In this document: piece by piece, positions 17,664 to 26,264 of the stretch | How the letters are laid out: each line of letters opens with the position of its first letter | Position numbering within the stretch: position 1 is the stretch's first letter | Assembly: GCA_934098505.1 (NCBI GenBank) | Contig: CAKOOR010000001.1 | Coordinates: 310,001 to 374,000, forward strand | Direction of reading: 5' to 3' | DNA from: an uncultured Bacilli bacterium | GTDB taxonomy: Bacteria > Bacillota_I > Bacilli_A > RF39 > UBA660 | Length of the DNA: 64,000 bases | Position numbers and translations under genes: made by a program | The notes under the pieces: model-generated | The model's database searches: none | The model's input: the letters and a program-made list of their open reading frames with translations, nothing else | What the model was told of the DNA's origin: nothing

Positions 17664-17960
17664 ATGAAGCATTTTACAAAAGAAATGGTTGATAGTTACG
17701 CTGATAAATTACTTATTGGTTTAACTGAAGAAGAAAATAAAATGGTTTTAGATGAATTTGCAGAAATTGACCGTAATATTAATATTATTAATGCAATTCC
17801 TAATATTAAAGAAGTAGAACCAATGAGTTATTGTCTTGATAATATGGAATGCTATTTAAATAATGATGAAGCAGAAGAAACAGTCCCTATTGAAGAATTG
17901 TTGCGCAATAGTGGCAAGACAGTAGGTAGAGAAGTTGAAATAGTAAAGGTTGTTGGTTAA
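17664..17960 (+). CDS. gatC: Asp/Glu-tRNA amidotransferase subunit C
   Basis: Small subunit that bridges GatA and GatB. The pattern of an N-terminal helix (MVDSYADKLLIGLTEEE), a LDEFAEIDRNINIINAI helix and a PMSY motif fits GatC. 98 residues. The second of two adjacent ATGs (17664) has GGGGATT before it. gatA and gatB follow directly. Confidence 0.85.
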   Translation: MKHFTKEMVDSYADKLLIGLTEEENKMVLDEFAEIDRNINIINAIPNIKEVEPMSYCLDNMECYLNNDEAEETVPIEELLRNSGKTVGREVEIVKVVG

Positions 17961-17961
17961 G

Positions 17962-19422
17962 ATGCATAACGAGTTAGATATTGTTAAATTACATGAAATG
18001 TTAAAAAAGGGAGAAATTACTTCCGAGGAGTTAGTTCAAGAATCAATTCAAAAATCAAAAGAGATTGAAGAAAAATGCAATGCTTTTGCCCTTATTTTAG
18101 ATGAGGCTAAAGGAAGTCAAGTAACAGATAATTTACTTAGCGGTATTCCTTATGGCATTAAAGATAATTATTCAACTAAAGATATCGAATCTTGTGCTTC
18201 AAGTAATACTTTAACAGGTTATGTACCCTTTTTTGATGCAACAGTTATTGAAAAATTAAAGAGTGCCGGAGCAGTTGCTACTAACAAGACAGCAATGGAT
18301 GAATTTGGTATGGGTGGAACTGGTACAACGGCCAAAACCGGTATTATTAGAAATCCTTGGGATACCAGAAGAATGTGTGCAGGCTCTTCGAGTGGTTCAG
18401 CAGCTGCGGTAGCGGCCGGTGTTTATCCTTATGCTTTAGGAAGTGATACGGGGGACTCTATTCGCAAACCAGCGGCTTATTGTGGTATTGTTGGATATAA
18501 ACCTACTTATGGAATGATTTCTCGCTATGGTTTATTTCCTTTTGCATCTAGTTTAGATCATTGTGGCGTTTTAACACGAAATGTTACTGATGCGGCAATT
18601 GTTACCGATGCGATTAAGGGACAAGATGAAAAAGATATGACTTCATGGAATAGTAGTAAAATTAACTTATATGCTAATTTAAAAGATGAGTTAGTAAATA
18701 AAAAATTATGCTATGTTAAAGAAATTGTTTCTTTAGATAACTATGAAAATCCTAGTGAAGAATTGAAAAGTCACTTAAATAATTTTATGAACGTTATAAA
18801 TGATTTAAGAAGTAAAGGAGTAACAATCGAAGAAGTAAGTGTCGATAAGACTTTACTAGATGCTGTTGCTTCTTGTTATGTTGTTATTTCTTGTGCTGAG
18901 GCAACCTCCAACATGTCTAATTTAACAGGGATTAACTTTGGTCCAAGAGGATGTGCTAATAACATTTATGAAGCAATGAAAGACCATCGTACTAAGGGTT
19001 TTTCCCCATTAATTAAGCGAAGATTTGTTATAGGTTCTTATGTTTTACAAAGAGAGAATCAAGATAAATATTTCAATAATGCTAAACGTGTTAGAAGATT
19101 AATCGTTAATAAATGGAAAGAATTATTCAATGATTATGATGCTGTTATTTTACCTGTTGGCAGTGGTCCCGCACCTTTCTTAGAAAAGTCGCAAAATACT
19201 TTAGCAGGTGGTTCTAAAATTTTAGAAGAGCATTTACAAATTGGTAACTTTGGCGGATTTCCTTCCATTACAATACCTGATGGATTTGTTAACGGCTTAC
19301 CAGTAGGCTTAAATATTACCGGTAATTGTTATGATGATCAAACCGTTTTAAATATTGCTTATGGTATTGAAAAAACAATGAACTATAATAATCAAATAGC
19401 TAAGGAGGTAACTTATGAATAA
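17962..19422 (+). CDS. gatA: Asp/Glu-tRNA amidotransferase subunit A
   Basis: Amidase subunit that releases ammonia from glutamine for conversion of Glu-tRNA-Gln and/or Asp-tRNA-Asn. The amidase triad is visible: Lys in GIPYGIKDNYS, the cis-Ser in MCAGSSSGSAAAVAAG, and the nucleophilic Ser in GSDTGDSIRKPAAYCG. The usual TGGSIRQPA reads TGDSIRKPA, which I believe is common in Mollicutes-related GatA. I chose the ATG at 17962, directly after the gatC stop, over the upstream TTG at 17950. 486 residues. Confidence 0.95.
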   Translation: MHNELDIVKLHEMLKKGEITSEELVQESIQKSKEIEEKCNAFALILDEAKGSQVTDNLLSGIPYGIKDNYSTKDIESCASSNTLTGYVPFFDATVIEKLKSAGAVATNKTAMDEFGMGGTGTTAKTGIIRNPWDTRRMCAGSSSGSAAAVAAGVYPYALGSDTGDSIRKPAAYCGIVGYKPTYGMISRYGLFPFASSLDHCGVLTRNVTDAAIVTDAIKGQDEKDMTSWNSSKINLYANLKDELVNKKLCYVKEIVSLDNYENPSEELKSHLNNFMNVINDLRSKGVTIEEVSVDKTLLDAVASCYVVISCAEATSNMSNLTGINFGPRGCANNIYEAMKDHRTKGFSPLIKRRFVIGSYVLQRENQDKYFNNAKRVRRLIVNKWKELFNDYDAVILPVGSGPAPFLEKSQNTLAGGSKILEEHLQIGNFGGFPSITIPDGFVNGLPVGLNITGNCYDDQTVLNIAYGIEKTMNYNNQIAKEVTYE

Positions 19423-20842
19423 TGATTTACAATTAGTTGTAGGCATCGAGATGCACTGCGAATTAAAGAGTAACGCCAAGGCATTTTCTAAGGGTATCAA
19501 TGGTTTTAGCGATACAGCTAATGTCTATGTATCACCAGTTGATATGGCTTTTCCCGGCACTTTACCAATCGTTAATAAAAAATGTGTTGGTCATGCCATT
19601 AAAATGGCGCATATTTTAAATTGCAAAATTGCTGATGTTATGCAATTTGATCGTAAAAACTATTATTATCCAGACCTACCTAAAGGTTATCAAATTACAC
19701 AGTGTACTAATCCTGTTGGAATTAATGGTAAATTAGAAATACCAGTTGATGATAAAACTATTGAAGCTTTAATCCACGATATTCACTTAGAAGAAGACAC
19801 TGCTAGTTTAGACCACTTTGCTAAAATGACAACAATCGATTATAATCGTGCTGGAGTGCCGCTTTTAGAAATTGTTACCGAACCTTGTTTTAATTCAGCT
19901 AAAGAAGTAATGGCTTTTCTAGAATATATTCGTGATTGTTATCGTTATTGTGATATTTCCGATGCTGATACTAAAAAAGGTCAAATTAGATGTGATGTTA
20001 ATATTAACCTTAAAAAAGATGGCAAATATATAACACCAAGAGTAGAGATAAAAGGCGTTGACTTCCAAAATATTGAAGCTGCTATTAAGTATGAGGAAGA
20101 AAGACAAAGAGAAGCTTACTTTAATAGTAGAGTAAATGAATTAGTTCAAGAAACCAGAAGGTTTGATGAAGCCAGCAACACTACTATAAGTATGCGTGCC
20201 AAAGAAAATGCTATCGATTATAAATACTTCTTAGATCCTAATATTCCACCATATAAATTAGATAAAAAATGGATTGAAGAATTAATTAAAGAGATTCCTA
20301 AATTACCACTTGAACGTAAAAAATATTATATGAATGATTTAGGATTAAGCGAGTATGACGCAAGCATTCTAATCAAAGAAAGAAATATTGCCGATTATTT
20401 TGAAAAATGTGTTATAATAGGTATAGATTCTAAGGTTGCTGCTAACTGGATAACAGTAAACATTGTAACAGAATTAAATAAAACCAGTAGCGATATCAAT
20501 GATTTCTTTATGACCCCAAATATGTTAAAACAAATTACGGATGCCATCAAAGATAAAACATTGTCTAGCAAACAAGCTAAAGAAGTATTTGCGAAAGCCT
20601 TAGAAAATAAGAAAGAACCAAAAGAGTTTATCTCTAAAGATAATGCCCAAATTTCCGATGAAAATACTTTAAGAACCATGATTAAAGACATAATTGCTAA
20701 CAATAAAGAACAGCAAGAAACTTATCTAAATGGTCGTAGTAACTTATTTGATTACTTTGTTGGTCAAGTAATGAAACAAACTAGAGGAAAAGCTAATCCT
20801 GTGTTAACCAAACAAATTTTAAAAGAAGAATTAGAAAAATAA
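19415..20842 (+). CDS. gatB: Asp/Glu-tRNA amidotransferase subunit B
   Basis: tRNA-binding kinase subunit of GatCAB. Signature GIEMHCELKSNAKAFS at the start, PALPG-type FPGTLPIVNK, FDRKNYYYPDLPKGYQITQ and the QEIIRP-like DFNRAGVPLLEIVTEP region (here IDYNRAGVPLLEIVTEP). The C-terminal YqeY-like helical domain is complete. 475 residues, 8-nt overlap with gatA, AAGGAGG ribosome site. asnS is also present at the window end, so GatCAB probably serves mainly Gln-tRNA formation. Confidence 0.96.
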   Translation: MNNDLQLVVGIEMHCELKSNAKAFSKGINGFSDTANVYVSPVDMAFPGTLPIVNKKCVGHAIKMAHILNCKIADVMQFDRKNYYYPDLPKGYQITQCTNPVGINGKLEIPVDDKTIEALIHDIHLEEDTASLDHFAKMTTIDYNRAGVPLLEIVTEPCFNSAKEVMAFLEYIRDCYRYCDISDADTKKGQIRCDVNINLKKDGKYITPRVEIKGVDFQNIEAAIKYEEERQREAYFNSRVNELVQETRRFDEASNTTISMRAKENAIDYKYFLDPNIPPYKLDKKWIEELIKEIPKLPLERKKYYMNDLGLSEYDASILIKERNIADYFEKCVIIGIDSKVAANWITVNIVTELNKTSSDINDFFMTPNMLKQITDAIKDKTLSSKQAKEVFAKALENKKEPKEFISKDNAQISDENTLRTMIKDIIANNKEQQETYLNGRSNLFDYFVGQVMKQTRGKANPVLTKQILKEELEK

Positions 20843-20903
20843 GCAAAAAATGTATTAAAGAATAAATTATGGGTATAAGAAAATTAAGACTAGGAGGTCT
20901 TTA

Positions 20904-21716
20904 ATGAAGAAGAAAGTAATGTACTTAAGTTTACTTGCTATGGTAATTTTAAGTATAATTATAATCCCTATAAATATAAAGTTTAAAAAGGCAAAAGTCT
21001 ATGAAAGTATGGTTGTTGTACCAAGTATTGATTCTTATAAAACACTAACACTTGAAGATATAGCATTAAATCAAATTAATGAGAATATTGAAAAGAAAAA
21101 AACAACTTATGAATTTTATGCTAATATGTTTGGTATAGATTACAATACTTTAATAAATGAAATTAAGAATAATAATAAAACTTCTTTTAATGAATTAGAT
21201 TTATTACAAACAGGAAATAATAAAGATTCATTTGATGCTGCACTATTAGAATTTATTACTAATTTAGAAAGCAATAAGAGTGAACTATTTAAAAGAAATT
21301 ATTCTTATAAAACTTGTAGTAAAGAATATATTTATAATTTAATTGAATATTTTGTTTCCTTAAATCCTGGTGTAGATGTCCAAACAGCCAAAGCTATTAC
21401 TTGGATTGAAACAGGTAATTTAGGAGCTCAGAGTATGCTTAATAAAAATAATATCTTTGGGGGCATGAGTAGTGGTAGATTAACTAGTTATCCATCTATC
21501 GAATATGGCGTTTATAAATACATTACCTTATTAAAGACTGGCTATTATGATCAAGGTTTAAAAACAGTAGAACAAATTGGTTATAAATATAATCCCACTA
21601 CGATAGAGGGCATTAAAATGGCTAATCCAACTTGGGTAGCAAATGTTAGTGCTTATCGTAATAAATTTAGTAGTAATATTACGATTAATTCTGTTGAAAA
21701 ATTGTTAAATTTATAA
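20904..21716 (+). CDS. Secreted/anchored glucosaminidase-like wall hydrolase
   Basis: A signal-anchor helix at residues 5-22 (VMYLSLLAMVILSIIIIPI) leads to a spacer, then a domain from about residue 155 that resembles GH73 N-acetylglucosaminidases: AITWIETGNLGAQSMLNKNNIFGGMSSGRLTSY has the catalytic-type Glu and the NKNNIFG motif. Later stretches (EYGVYKYITLLKTGYYDQGL, YNPTTIEGIKMANPTWVANV) fit the same fold. It would cleave peptidoglycan glycan strands outside the cell. AGGAGG ribosome site, and a terminator directly follows. Confidence 0.7.
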   Translation: MKKKVMYLSLLAMVILSIIIIPINIKFKKAKVYESMVVVPSIDSYKTLTLEDIALNQINENIEKKKTTYEFYANMFGIDYNTLINEIKNNNKTSFNELDLLQTGNNKDSFDAALLEFITNLESNKSELFKRNYSYKTCSKEYIYNLIEYFVSLNPGVDVQTAKAITWIETGNLGAQSMLNKNNIFGGMSSGRLTSYPSIEYGVYKYITLLKTGYYDQGLKTVEQIGYKYNPTTIEGIKMANPTWVANVSAYRNKFSSNITINSVEKLLNL

Positions 21717-21720
21717 AATT

Positions 21721-21747
21721 GATTACTTTAGCTAGTAATCTTTTTTT
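21721..21747 (+). terminator. Terminator after the glucosaminidase-like gene
   Basis: A 7-bp perfect stem (GATTACT with AGTAATC, 21721-21740) is followed by seven T. Confidence 0.8.
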
Positions 21748-21803
21748 GCTATTTAATACACTATAAATAAAGGTATAATTCATATAATAGTAATTAAAAA
21801 CTT

Positions 21804-21832
21804 TTAACTTTACTCAAACAATATGATATAAT
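21804..21832 (+). promoter_or_regulatory. Promoter of the HerA-like gene
   Basis: TTAACT (21804-21809), a 17-bp spacer and TATAAT (21827-21832), about 28 nt upstream of the ATG. Confidence 0.6.
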
Positions 21833-21860
21833 TTATCTATAAGAATAGAGGAGAGTTAAG

Positions 21861-23624
21861 ATGTTTGGAAAAATTAAATATATTACTGAGGGTGAAGCTC
21901 ATGTCGAATCCTTAATTCAACCTGGGCAAGATGTCGATTTAATGAATAATAACGTGGTGTTTGAAGCAGAAAATCAAAGAATCCTTGGCGAAGTTGAAGA
22001 AGTTAATAATGATATTATAAAAATAAGATTTTTAGGTGAGTTTATTGGTGATAAATATGTAAGTGGTGTTATTAGAAAACCAGTTTTATCATCTAATATA
22101 AGACAAATAAATGATGAGGAATTAAAAAGCTTAATGGGGACATATAGTGATAAAACCTTTATTTTAGGACAATCAGCCATTTATAAAGGTCATACTGTTT
22201 ATGTTGATATTAATGATTTGCTATCAAATCATATGGCTATTTTTGGTAACTCTGGTTCTGGTAAATCTTGTGGGGTAGCTAGAATGGTTCAAAATTTATT
22301 TTCTAATCCAAATTTCATTGCTTATAATGCTAATATTTTTATATTTGATGCATATGGCGAATATAAAACAGCTTTTGGCAAATTAAATGAGTTAAATCCT
22401 AATTATAGCTATAAATTTATTACAACAAATCCGACAGATCCAACCGATCAAAGATTAGCAATACCAGTTCATTTATTAAATTTAGATGATATGACATTGT
22501 TATTACAAGTAAGCAGTCATACACAAATTCCAATTATTGAAAGAGCTTTAAAACTAGCTAAAGTGTTTGCAGATGTATCAGATGAAGCGACAATGTATAA
22601 AAATCACTTAATTGCGAAGGCTTTGTTAGCTATTCTATTTAGTAATGAAACAACTAAAGAAAAGAAAAATGAAGTATTTCAGGTAATTCAGGTTTGTCAT
22701 ACTAATGAATTTAATTTTGATACCGATATTCCAGGAGTAGGGTATACAAGAAAATTTAGTGATTGTTTTGAAATTGATTCTCATGGTAATTTTGGCGAAT
22801 CAGTCTTAATAAACGAATATATTTTAAAATTTATTAATGATGATTTAGAAGGTAAAATTATGACCAAACCCGTTTATTATACCTTAAAAGATTTTGCTAG
22901 TGCCCTAGAATTTACCTTAATTAGTGAAGGATTCTTACATAATGAAGCTATAAGAGATGATGCTAGTATCTTAAAAGTACGTTTAAATTCGATTTTGAAT
23001 AGTAATGTTGGTACCTATTTTAATTATCCTAATTATATAACTTTAGAACAATATATCGCTTCGTTGGTAGCCACTCCTAACCGTAAAAAAGCCCAAATTA
23101 TTAATATTAATTTGGAGGATATGGATGATACTTATGCTAAAGTAATAGTTAAAATTTATGCTCGTATGTTCTTCGAGTTTGCTAAATCACGTACACAAAG
23201 AGCTAGTATTCCATTTCATTTATTTTTAGAAGAAGCGCATAGGTATGTTTCTAAAGATGCTGATACTTTCTTACTTGGTTATAATATATTTGAACGTATT
23301 GCCAAAGAAGGACGTAAATATGGAGTTTTATTAAACATCATATCGCAGCGACCAGTAGAAATAAGCGATACCGTTATTTCTCAGTGTAGTAACTTCTTAA
23401 TATTCAAGATGACTCATCCTAAAGATATTGAATATATTAGAACTATGCTTCCTAATATCAGCCAAGATGTTATTGAAAAACAAAAAGTACTACAACCAGG
23501 TAACTGCGTTGGCTTTGGTGGGGCTTTTAAATTACCGATGATTATAAAACTAGAAATGCCTAATCCAATGCCATATTCAACAAACTGTAATGTTAACGAA
23601 AGATGGAAAGTACATACTAATTAA
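21861..23624 (+). CDS. HerA/DUF87-family hexameric ATPase
   Basis: An N-terminal HAS-barrel-like region (residues 1-90) leads to a P-loop (HMAIFGNSGSGKSCGVARM, about residue 125). Then come FIFDAYGEY, equivalent to the HerA DPHGEY motif, and Walker B FHLFLEEAHRYV. A late motif EGRKYGVLLNIISQRPVEIS is typical of HerA and related VirB4-like pumps. HerA translocates along DNA, usually with the nuclease NurA, and HerA homologues also serve in defence systems with Sir2 or nuclease partners. No NurA, Sir2 or other nuclease adjoins it; the next gene is the 6S-like RNA. 587 residues. AGAGGAGAG ribosome site. Confidence 0.8.
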   Translation: MFGKIKYITEGEAHVESLIQPGQDVDLMNNNVVFEAENQRILGEVEEVNNDIIKIRFLGEFIGDKYVSGVIRKPVLSSNIRQINDEELKSLMGTYSDKTFILGQSAIYKGHTVYVDINDLLSNHMAIFGNSGSGKSCGVARMVQNLFSNPNFIAYNANIFIFDAYGEYKTAFGKLNELNPNYSYKFITTNPTDPTDQRLAIPVHLLNLDDMTLLLQVSSHTQIPIIERALKLAKVFADVSDEATMYKNHLIAKALLAILFSNETTKEKKNEVFQVIQVCHTNEFNFDTDIPGVGYTRKFSDCFEIDSHGNFGESVLINEYILKFINDDLEGKIMTKPVYYTLKDFASALEFTLISEGFLHNEAIRDDASILKVRLNSILNSNVGTYFNYPNYITLEQYIASLVATPNRKKAQIININLEDMDDTYAKVIVKIYARMFFEFAKSRTQRASIPFHLFLEEAHRYVSKDADTFLLGYNIFERIAKEGRKYGVLLNIISQRPVEISDTVISQCSNFLIFKMTHPKDIEYIRTMLPNISQDVIEKQKVLQPGNCVGFGGAFKLPMIIKLEMPNPMPYSTNCNVNERWKVHTN

Positions 23625-23762
23625 GTTTAAGTTTAAAGAAAAATTAAATAATAGGAATCTACTATCTAGAATTCTTAAAGTGATAAAAGCTAAAGTATGA
23701 TTAAAAAGATGTTAGAAAAGAAAGAAATGTAAGGGATATTTTAGGAAGTTTGAAAAAAGTGC

Positions 23763-23791
23763 TTGCTTATAAAAGAGTGATATGGTACACT
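23763..23791 (+). promoter_or_regulatory. Promoter of the 6S-like RNA
   Basis: TTGCTT (23763-23768), a 17-bp spacer and TACACT (23786-23791), with no open reading frame downstream until tcdA. Confidence 0.65.
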
Positions 23792-23796
23792 TAAAT

Positions 23797-23945
23797 TGCC
23801 AAAGGGAAATTGGTTTATTAACATAAAACCGAGTAAGTGATTATACGGGAATCTAATTAGACTGTGGTGTTGAAGGCTAAGACATTTGTACTTAGAATCC
23901 TAAAGCAGTTTATGTGTATACCCACCTGCGATAAGCGGGCTTTTA
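23797..23945 (+). ncRNA. ssrS: Probable 6S RNA (bsrA/ssrS type)
   Basis: A GC-richer block of about 150 nt in an otherwise AT-only gap, with its own promoter and terminator. It folds into three parts typical of 6S RNA: a closing stem (23821-23829 with 23908-23915), a wide internal bubble, and a long apical arm closed by 23848-23856 with 23892-23900 (8 of 9 pairs), with a further short helix inside. A terminator hairpin (CCTGC 23925-23929 with GCGGG 23935-23939, then CTTTTA) ends it. In Bacillus subtilis the 6S-1 gene lies just upstream of yrvM (tcdA), followed by rarA; the same two genes follow here. 6S RNA sequesters sigma-A RNA polymerase. It is shorter than the Bacillus RNA. Confidence 0.65.
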
Positions 23946-24130
23946 TCACAATAGACCAATCCTTTGGTTTTTATATGTTTAGAATTTTATTAATAAATTA
24001 AAAATATATTCATAAGAAAATGGAAGAAAAAAGTTATAAATTATTATTAAACATTAAAAAAATAAAAAGATAGAAAATATATAAGAAAGAAAAGCAAATA
24101 AACTTTAAGTTATGCTGATGATTTATAAAA
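23946..24130. other. AT-rich gap before tcdA
   Basis: No reading frame, tRNA or clear hairpin was found beyond the 6S-like terminator. No good ribosome site precedes the tcdA ATG. Confidence 0.4.
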
Positions 24131-24838
24131 ATGGAACAATATGCAAGAATATTAAAATTAATAGATGAAAATACTTTACAAGAAATTCAAAAAAAGAAAA
24201 TAGTTATTGTTGGCATTGGGGGTGTCGGTGGCTTTGCTCTAGAAACATTGACCCGTTTTGGTATTAAAAATATTGCTATTATTGATAATGATAGTGTTGA
24301 TATTACTAATTTAAATCGTCAAATTATTAGTAATCAAGATAACTTAGGACAAAATAAAGTAGAAGTTGCTTTAAAACGAATGGAAAGTATAAATCCTAAT
24401 AACAATTTTAAAGCTTATAGTATCTTTTTGAGTGCAGATAATTTAAATGAATATATTCCCAAAGATACTGATTATATCCTAGATTGTTGTGATACAGTTA
24501 CAACCAAAATGAGTTTAATAAAATATGCCAAAGATAATAATATTCCTATCATTTGTGCGATGGGTACTGGTAACCGCTTGGATCCAACAAAGTTGACAAT
24601 AACTGATATTTATGAAACTAATAATGATCCCTTAGCTAAAATAATGCGTAAACTTTGTAAAAATAATTGCATCAAAAAACTCGATGTTGTAACCAGTATG
24701 GAATTGCCAATTAAAACGCATGATCGTACTCCTGGTTCAACACCATTTGTTCCTAGTGTAGCCGGTATTTATATGGCAAGCTTTATAGTCAATAAATGGT
24801 TAAAAGAAGGTAATATAAAAAAAGAAATTAATGGTTAG
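24131..24838 (+). CDS. tcdA: tRNA threonylcarbamoyladenosine dehydratase, ThiF/E1 family
   Basis: TcdA (YrvM/CsdL) cyclises t6A at position 37 of tRNA to ct6A using ATP. The Rossmann motif VIVGIGGVGGFALETLTRFG, the DNDSVDITNLNRQ motif, DCCDTVTTK and a late DRTPGSTPFVPS motif fit TcdA better than ThiF or MoeB. 235 residues. It follows the 6S-like RNA and converges with rarA (4-nt overlap of ends), as in Bacillus order. The start lacks a clear Shine-Dalgarno sequence. Confidence 0.88.
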   Translation: MEQYARILKLIDENTLQEIQKKKIVIVGIGGVGGFALETLTRFGIKNIAIIDNDSVDITNLNRQIISNQDNLGQNKVEVALKRMESINPNNNFKAYSIFLSADNLNEYIPKDTDYILDCCDTVTTKMSLIKYAKDNNIPIICAMGTGNRLDPTKLTITDIYETNNDPLAKIMRKLCKNNCIKKLDVVTSMELPIKTHDRTPGSTPFVPSVAGIYMASFIVNKWLKEGNIKKEING

Positions 24839-26034
24839 TTAGTTTCTTTTTTCATTTCTTGATTACCAAAATTAAGTGAATCTTCATATTTGCTGCGTTT
24901 AGGATAATAATATTTTTTATTCTTAACATTGTCAGGCAAGTATTGTTGTTTAACCCAGTATTTTGGATAATCGTGTGGATATTTATAGTTAGGCGAACTA
25001 GTCTTAATGTGTTCTGGTACTTCGCCAGTGGAACCACTTCTAATATCATTTAAAGCGTTATCGATAGCATTTTCGCTAGAATTACTTTTTGGTGATAATG
25101 TCATTTCTAAAACAACTTGAGCTAAAGGAATACGAGCTTCTGGAAGCCCTAGAATTTCTGCGGCATGAATAGCAGCCATGACTTTGGGACCAATGGAAGG
25201 GTTAGCAAGACCAATATCTTCATACGCAATAACACTCATCCGACGATAAATAATATCTAAATCTTCAGCCTCAATAAGGCGACCTAAATAATAAATAGCG
25301 GCATCAGCATCGCTACCACGGATTGATTTCTGAAAAGCTGAGATAATATCATAATGACCATCATCATCCTTGTCAAAAAAAACTGAAGGTTTCGAACTAA
25401 TAGCCTTGATAGAATCCAAAGTTATATTTTTATCTAAAACTGTCATATTAGCAACATCAAGTAAGTTAATAGCATTCCTTACATCACCACTGCTTAATTT
25501 AGCTATTGCTTTGTAAGCTTCTTCCGATACAGTTAAACCTTCCTTTTTGCTAACACGCTTTAAACACGTAATTATATCAGTAAGTTCTAAAGGTTTAAGT
25601 TCAAATATTTGACAACGGCTTCTAATAGCAGGATTTATTTTATGATAAGGATTGCTAGTAGTAAGACCAATTAATATGATTAAACCAGATTCAACATACG
25701 GAAGCAAAATATCCTGTTTATCTTTATTCATACGATGAATTTCATCAACAACTAATATCAAATCTTTATACATTTTAGCTTCTTCAATAGCAATGAGAAA
25801 GTCATCCTTTTTGGAAGAAGTAGCATTTAAAAACTTATATTTCTTATTATAGGAATTAACAATTGCATAAGCAATCGAAGTCTTACCAATTCCTGGTTTA
25901 CCATATAAAATCATTGAAAATATTTTTTGATTTTTAACCATATTAGATAAAATTTTATTTTCCCCAATTAGATGATGTTGACCAATCACTTCTTCTAAGC
26001 ATTTAGGACGATATTTATTTGCTAGTGTTTCCAT
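24835..26034 (-). CDS. rarA: Replication-associated recombination ATPase RarA/MgsA
   Basis: AAA+ ATPase that acts at stalled replication forks. Start LANKYRPKCLEEVIGQHHLIG, Walker A YGKPGIGKTS, Walker B LVVDEIHRMNKDKQD, sensor 1 LTTSNPYHKINPAIRSRC, and the C-terminal MgsA tetramerisation domain (SIRGSDADAAIYYLGRLIEAE). 399 residues, full length. The only purine-rich ribosome site (GAAAGGA) lies 33 nt upstream of the ATG, with a predicted hairpin between. Confidence 0.96.
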   Translation of the reverse strand: METLANKYRPKCLEEVIGQHHLIGENKILSNMVKNQKIFSMILYGKPGIGKTSIAYAIVNSYNKKYKFLNATSSKKDDFLIAIEEAKMYKDLILVVDEIHRMNKDKQDILLPYVESGLIILIGLTTSNPYHKINPAIRSRCQIFELKPLELTDIITCLKRVSKKEGLTVSEEAYKAIAKLSSGDVRNAINLLDVANMTVLDKNITLDSIKAISSKPSVFFDKDDDGHYDIISAFQKSIRGSDADAAIYYLGRLIEAEDLDIIYRRMSVIAYEDIGLANPSIGPKVMAAIHAAEILGLPEARIPLAQVVLEMTLSPKSNSSENAIDNALNDIRSGSTGEVPEHIKTSSPNYKYPHDYPKYWVKQQYLPDNVKNKKYYYPKRSKYEDSLNFGNQEMKKETN

Positions 26035-26074
26035 GTGTATTAATAATTATTATCTTTAAATAATAATTCCTTTC
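26035..26074 (-). promoter_or_regulatory. Hairpin-spaced ribosome binding site of rarA
   Basis: GAAAGGA (26068-26074 on the minus strand) is 33 nt from the ATG. Between them AATTATTAT and ATAATAATT can pair (9 AU pairs, loop TTAAAG). Folding would leave about 10 nt between site and start codon. The same layout occurs before nusB and before the TPR gene at 57.2 kb. Confidence 0.45.
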
Positions 26075-26264
26075 TTTTATAGTCTATAATATTATAACAT
26101 ACTGTTGTAATTTTATTTGGTTAATTTTATAATTATAGAGAAATATTAAAACAGATAAGAAAAGAATACCTAAGAAATAAAAAAGTACAGGGCAGTCAAA
26201 AGATAATAATTATTAAATCAATTAGTATTAATGATTGTAAATATAATAAATGGAGGATTAGCAA

